This document shows, one piece after another, positions 60,802 through 64,000 of a DNA stretch of 64,000 nt; positions within the stretch are counted from its first letter, which is position 1, and every line of letters starts with the position of its first letter. Both the position numbers and the translations under genes were made by a program. Location of the stretch: positions 62,001-126,000 of the forward strand of contig CAZQSZ010000001.1 of assembly GCA_964596345.1 (NCBI GenBank). Direction: 5' to 3'. This DNA is from CADEDV01 sp964596345 (GTDB taxonomy: Bacteria; Bacteroidota; Bacteroidia; Chitinophagales; Chitinophagaceae). The notes beneath the pieces are model-generated. The model had not been told where the DNA came from. It ran no database searches and was given only the letters and a program-made list of their open reading frames with translations.

Positions 60802-63000
60802 TTAGTATTGTTCCTGCTCGCCTGGGTGATAGCTTCTTTCTGCATATTTCAATACGTCTTCTTTATAAAAGAGAACATCTTTAAACTGACCTTTGGTGTA
60901 CATTTCCAGTTGATCAGTAAAGTGTTTAGATGAGGGGTTGCCGCTATTCCCACCTGCCAGCAATGATTTTGCTTTTATTTTTTTGCCAAACTCTACAGCG
61001 CAGATAAAACTATTACCGCTTACCCCATACCTTTTATTGGTAGCAGAATAATACCTGCTGTTATAAGAAGGTAACTGACCCCACGATGCTGAAGCAAAAC
61101 CAACAGGATAGCTGCGTTGGTCGTCTTTGTATTTTTGTATAATATCGCTTGAAATACGTTGGTAGCGGTTAATCTCTCCCCAGGCAACATCCCATTTGCC
61201 AAACTTTGTTTTTAATTCTTTTACAACAGCCAGCAATGGTGGCAGCAACTCTTTAGCCGTGGCTGTGGCAGCAAATTTTTTGGTTAACGTAACCTGGTCG
61301 TCCCATCCTTCATCAATATAGATACGCTGAATAGAAGCTGTTAACTTTTGTGCCCACTCAACAGCCAGTGTAGTAGCTACTGAATTTTCTCCTGAATAAT
61401 AATCCCATTTTTTCAAAACCCGGATGGGTTCGAACAACGGGTGGTATAAGGAATCGGTAGCAGTTATATTTTTTTCAAATGACGAAACTAAAGCAGGAAT
61501 TAAAACTTCCATAGCGGAAAGTTTTTGGTCGTAACCGGCAGCAATTGTTTTTTCAATAGTAAATTGGTTTTCGTTGCTTAATACCCTTGCAGCATTTACT
61601 CCCCTGAAGTTTTCTCCATCAGGGGCCATATAGGCCGGATAGTTTTCTTTTTTCGGGCTGCTGCTGCCGGAAACAGTAAAGGGGGTGGAGTTGCAATTTT
61701 GTATCCAGCCGGTTGCAGGATTATATACATGCACTATTTCATCCAAAGTGTGCAGACCTTTCCACTCAGTGGCAGCTGTAGTGCCATCTACCGGGTTGCT
61801 CCAATTCAGGTTTTTATCCCTGCGGGGAACATAATCGCCATGCCAGTAAGCAATGTTCCCTTTATTGTCGGCAAACACGGTGTTGTTGGAGGTGTTGGCA
61901 TATAAGGACATATTCTTTTTATAATCTTCCAGGCCTTTTGCCTTGGTTCGTTGAAAGCTCTGTATTAAACTTTTTAAAGCCCGGTTATATCCCTTCACAC
62001 TAATCCATTGGCCATTACGATTGGCCATAACAGGGCCATGATGGGTGTAGTAAGCGGTAATTACTTTTGTTTTTATTTCATCACCCTCTTTATAGCGAAG
62101 TTTAATCAATTTTTGCTTTACCGGCTTTAATTGCTTTTCATACTCATAAAAAATCCTGTTCTCCTTTTTCACTATTTTTTCTTTGTACATATCGGCCACA
62201 TCTACATTGCTGCTGGTGTGCATCCAGCCGCAATACTCATTAAATCCCTGGTAAACGAATAGCTGTCCCCAGGTAACAGCTCCATATACATTCAGGCCCT
62301 CATTACTTACTACATGCACTTCCGGGCGAAAGTAAAATGTAACATGCGGGTTAATGTATAGAATTGCATTCCCTGATACTGTTTTTGAAGGTGCAATGGC
62401 AAAACCATTGGAGCCGGTTACCTGTTCTTCAAAAAAATCCTTTGCTTTTGTAACGGATGGTGCTGCATCTCCAAGATAAAATTTTTTTACATCATCCTCT
62501 GTTACATCACCCGTGCTGATGGCACCAATGCTGCCATCCGTCCATAGTAAGGGATACCAGGGTTTGAAACGGGTAAGCAAGGCTGGTTTTATTGCCGGGT
62601 GTTTGTAGAGATAATAATTAATGCCATCAGCATAGGCATTCAGTAATTGTTGTAGCCACAACGGACTTTTTTTATAATCGGCCACTGCTTCTGCAGAATC
62701 TATTATGAGTTTAATGTATAAATCATCCTGCAATGAACTTTCTCCTTTTATCTCACTCATCCTTCCCAGTTTTTCAATATAATTCATCTCCACCCGCTTA
62801 AAATCATCTTCGCACTGTGCATACAATAAACCAAATACTGCATCGGCATCTGTTTTGCCATAGATATGAGGAATGCCCCAGTTGTCCCGGATAATAGTTA
62901 CCCGCTTAGCCTGTTTTTCCCAGCGGGTTATTTCTGCTGTTGAAAAATGCTGAGCAATTAATTGTACAGGAAGCAGGAGGAACAACAATAGTTTTTTCAT
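60802..63000 (-). CDS. Penicillin acylase-family Ntn hydrolase
   Basis: The 732-aa precursor has a signal peptide (about 1-17), an alpha-chain part (about 25-190), and the Ntn-hydrolase nucleophile Ser197 in VTGSNGFAIAPS. After autocatalytic cleavage this Ser becomes the N-terminus of the beta chain (about 197-732). GAVTWGQLFVYQGFNEYCGWMHTSS and NGNIAYWHGDYVPRR-like segments are typical. Enzymes of this family cleave N-acyl-homoserine lactones, penicillins or other acyl amides. The substrate cannot be read here. It starts 12 bases after the serine hydrolase gene at 63013 and probably shares its transcript. Confidence 0.92.
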   Translation of the reverse strand: MKKLLLFLLLPVQLIAQHFSTAEITRWEKQAKRVTIIRDNWGIPHIYGKTDADAVFGLLYAQCEDDFKRVEMNYIEKLGRMSEIKGESSLQDDLYIKLIIDSAEAVADYKKSPLWLQQLLNAYADGINYYLYKHPAIKPALLTRFKPWYPLLWTDGSIGAISTGDVTEDDVKKFYLGDAAPSVTKAKDFFEEQVTGSNGFAIAPSKTVSGNAILYINPHVTFYFRPEVHVVSNEGLNVYGAVTWGQLFVYQGFNEYCGWMHTSSNVDVADMYKEKIVKKENRIFYEYEKQLKPVKQKLIKLRYKEGDEIKTKVITAYYTHHGPVMANRNGQWISVKGYNRALKSLIQSFQRTKAKGLEDYKKNMSLYANTSNNTVFADNKGNIAYWHGDYVPRRDKNLNWSNPVDGTTAATEWKGLHTLDEIVHVYNPATGWIQNCNSTPFTVSGSSSPKKENYPAYMAPDGENFRGVNAARVLSNENQFTIEKTIAAGYDQKLSAMEVLIPALVSSFEKNITATDSLYHPLFEPIRVLKKWDYYSGENSVATTLAVEWAQKLTASIQRIYIDEGWDDQVTLTKKFAATATAKELLPPLLAVVKELKTKFGKWDVAWGEINRYQRISSDIIQKYKDDQRSYPVGFASASWGQLPSYNSRYYSATNKRYGVSGNSFICAVEFGKKIKAKSLLAGGNSGNPSSKHFTDQLEMYTKGQFKDVLFYKEDVLKYAERSYHPGEQEQY

Positions 63001-63012
63001 TTGCAGGAAGGA

Positions 63013-64000
63013 TTATTTTTTTAAATAGTAAGAAGCCAGTGCTTTTGTAATAGCAACAGGATTGGCTTCATCGGTATTCGTGATTATAATAATTGACAAA
63101 CCATCATTTATAAAACGGGTATAATATGACCGGAAACCAATATTAGCTCCGCCATGCCCAACAAATTTGTGGCCATCAAATTCATCTATCATCCATCCAA
63201 AACCATAATAGGATTTTGATTTTTCATCGTTTGAAGTTTTAATAAATGGTTCCCAAAGCATTTCCCAGCTCTCTTTTTTGAGAATTATTTTCTTTTCGGC
63301 AAGCACCCTGTCCCATTTTATCATGTCGGTACTGGTGGAATAGAAACCACCGCTGGGCCGGATGGCAAACATAGCCGTTGCGTTCAGCAAGGTATCCCCT
63401 TTGTGCATATAACCACTGGCCCTGTTGGGGATGATGGGATAGAAATCGGTCATGCGGCTATTACTCATTCCTGCCGGTACAAATAATTTTTCTTCAATGT
63501 ATTTACCCCAATGCTGGCCGCTTACCTGGGTAATAATTTGTGCCAGCATATAATACCCAAGATTGCAGTACTGATATTTTTCACCTGTTTTAAAATCTAA
63601 TGGTAAGGAATAAGCAGCCTTAATAAGATCAAGGTCGCTGGTCATTTTAAAATTATCATAGGCCGGGCTTTCTCTTTTTAATCCTGATGTGTGCGACATT
63701 AAATGTTTTACCAGTATGGGCCGCCATGTTTCCGGTGCATCCGGAAAAAAGCGATGAACAGAATCAGTAATGGAGAGTTTGCCTTCTTCCTGCAATTTTA
63801 AAATGGCCGTGGTAAAAAATTGCTTGCTGACAGAGCCGAGCCGAATAACTGTTTCACTGCTGACTGGTACATTGAGCTCAATATTCGCAAGCCCATAACC
63901 CTTGTTTACTACTGGTTGCCCTTTTTTAACTACAGCCAGCGAAAGACCCACGATCTTTTGCTGCTTCATCAGGTTTTGTACAATAATATCGGTGCTGTCT
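63013..64000 (-). CDS. Class C beta-lactamase-like serine hydrolase (5' end outside window)
   Basis: The gene runs off the window edge. The reading frame stays open through the last base (codons for DSTDIIVQNL precede the Met at 63969), and a start upstream of the window is likely because the family motif IVGLSLAVVKKGQPV normally follows an N-terminal helix. The visible part has the SxxK motif in GSVSKQFFT, a YCN box in KYQYCNLGYYM and GHGGANIGFRSYY as the third motif. It is a paralog of the genes at 54795 and 56391. It is directly followed by the penicillin acylase gene. Confidence 0.9.
   Translation of the reverse strand, partial: DSTDIIVQNLMKQQKIVGLSLAVVKKGQPVVNKGYGLANIELNVPVSSETVIRLGSVSKQFFTTAILKLQEEGKLSITDSVHRFFPDAPETWRPILVKHLMSHTSGLKRESPAYDNFKMTSDLDLIKAAYSLPLDFKTGEKYQYCNLGYYMLAQIITQVSGQHWGKYIEEKLFVPAGMSNSRMTDFYPIIPNRASGYMHKGDTLLNATAMFAIRPSGGFYSTSTDMIKWDRVLAEKKIILKKESWEMLWEPFIKTSNDEKSKSYYGFGWMIDEFDGHKFVGHGGANIGFRSYYTRFINDGLSIIIITNTDEANPVAITKALASYYLKK

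Noticed and set aside
1..64000. tRNA, rRNA, riboswitch or CRISPR features
   Set aside because: No cloverleaf, conserved RNA core or regularly spaced repeat was seen by eye. A covariance-model search could still find a small RNA.

Overview
The window reads as chromosomal DNA of a Bacteroidota bacterium, most like the Chitinophagaceae. The grounds are two large CarboxypepD_reg/plug/beta-barrel outer-membrane proteins, a GLPGLI-family protein, futalosine-pathway menaquinone synthesis (MqnC), many Sec-exported proteins and lipoproteins, no Shine-Dalgarno sequences, and promoters of the Bacteroidota form TTG-N19/20-TAnnTTTR. The lineage is inferred from gene content only. I see no rRNA, tRNA, CRISPR array or transposase.

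Layout. 0-12 kb: ComB-like phosphatase, a SWIM/SNF2 helicase, and two paralogous outer-membrane barrel proteins separated by a small secreted protein. 12-16.3 kb: a metal-handling cluster with an exported HMA protein, a barrel-like protein, a nucleotide-cyclase/YHS fusion, a membrane protein, an HMA-AraC regulator, an unlisted 40-aa metallothionein-like protein and a GlxA-type AraC regulator. 16-28.7 kb: a minus-strand potassium island. A frameshifted NtrC-type regulator precedes three tiny membrane ORFs (the last is KdpF), then KdpA, KdpB, KdpC, a porin, a kinase-less KdpD, a separate histidine kinase and a ChaN-like protein. A BRO-family gene lies beside the regulator between 57-bp direct repeats. 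28.7-32.5 kb: an accessory stretch, AT-rich in its distal part, with small enzymes, lipoproteins and a PD-(D/E)XK-like protein next to a two-helix membrane protein. 32.7-36 kb: a GLPGLI gene divergent from a sensor kinase/response regulator pair. 36-47 kb: NagA, diheme cytochrome c, fatty-acid hydroxylase, MqnC, aspartyl protease-PDZ, a pair of M16 peptidases and a von Willebrand protein. 47.5-64 kb: a fused 2-oxoacid dehydrogenase E1 and a run of exported hydrolases (S9 peptidase, three class-C serine hydrolases, D-aminoacylase, penicillin acylase) with a ricin-type lectin.

The strongest non-coding signal is a shared promoter architecture. The GLPGLI gene (start 33527) and the second barrel gene (start 8888), about 24.7 kb apart, carry the same array of TTAAC boxes at offsets 0, 10 and 31 with the -7 element at offset 58. 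This ties both to one activator, most simply the OmpR-family regulator encoded at 35382. Other signals worth checking are the undescribed small proteins in the kdp and metal clusters, the homopolymer frameshift in the kdp regulator, and several families of short dispersed intergenic repeats.
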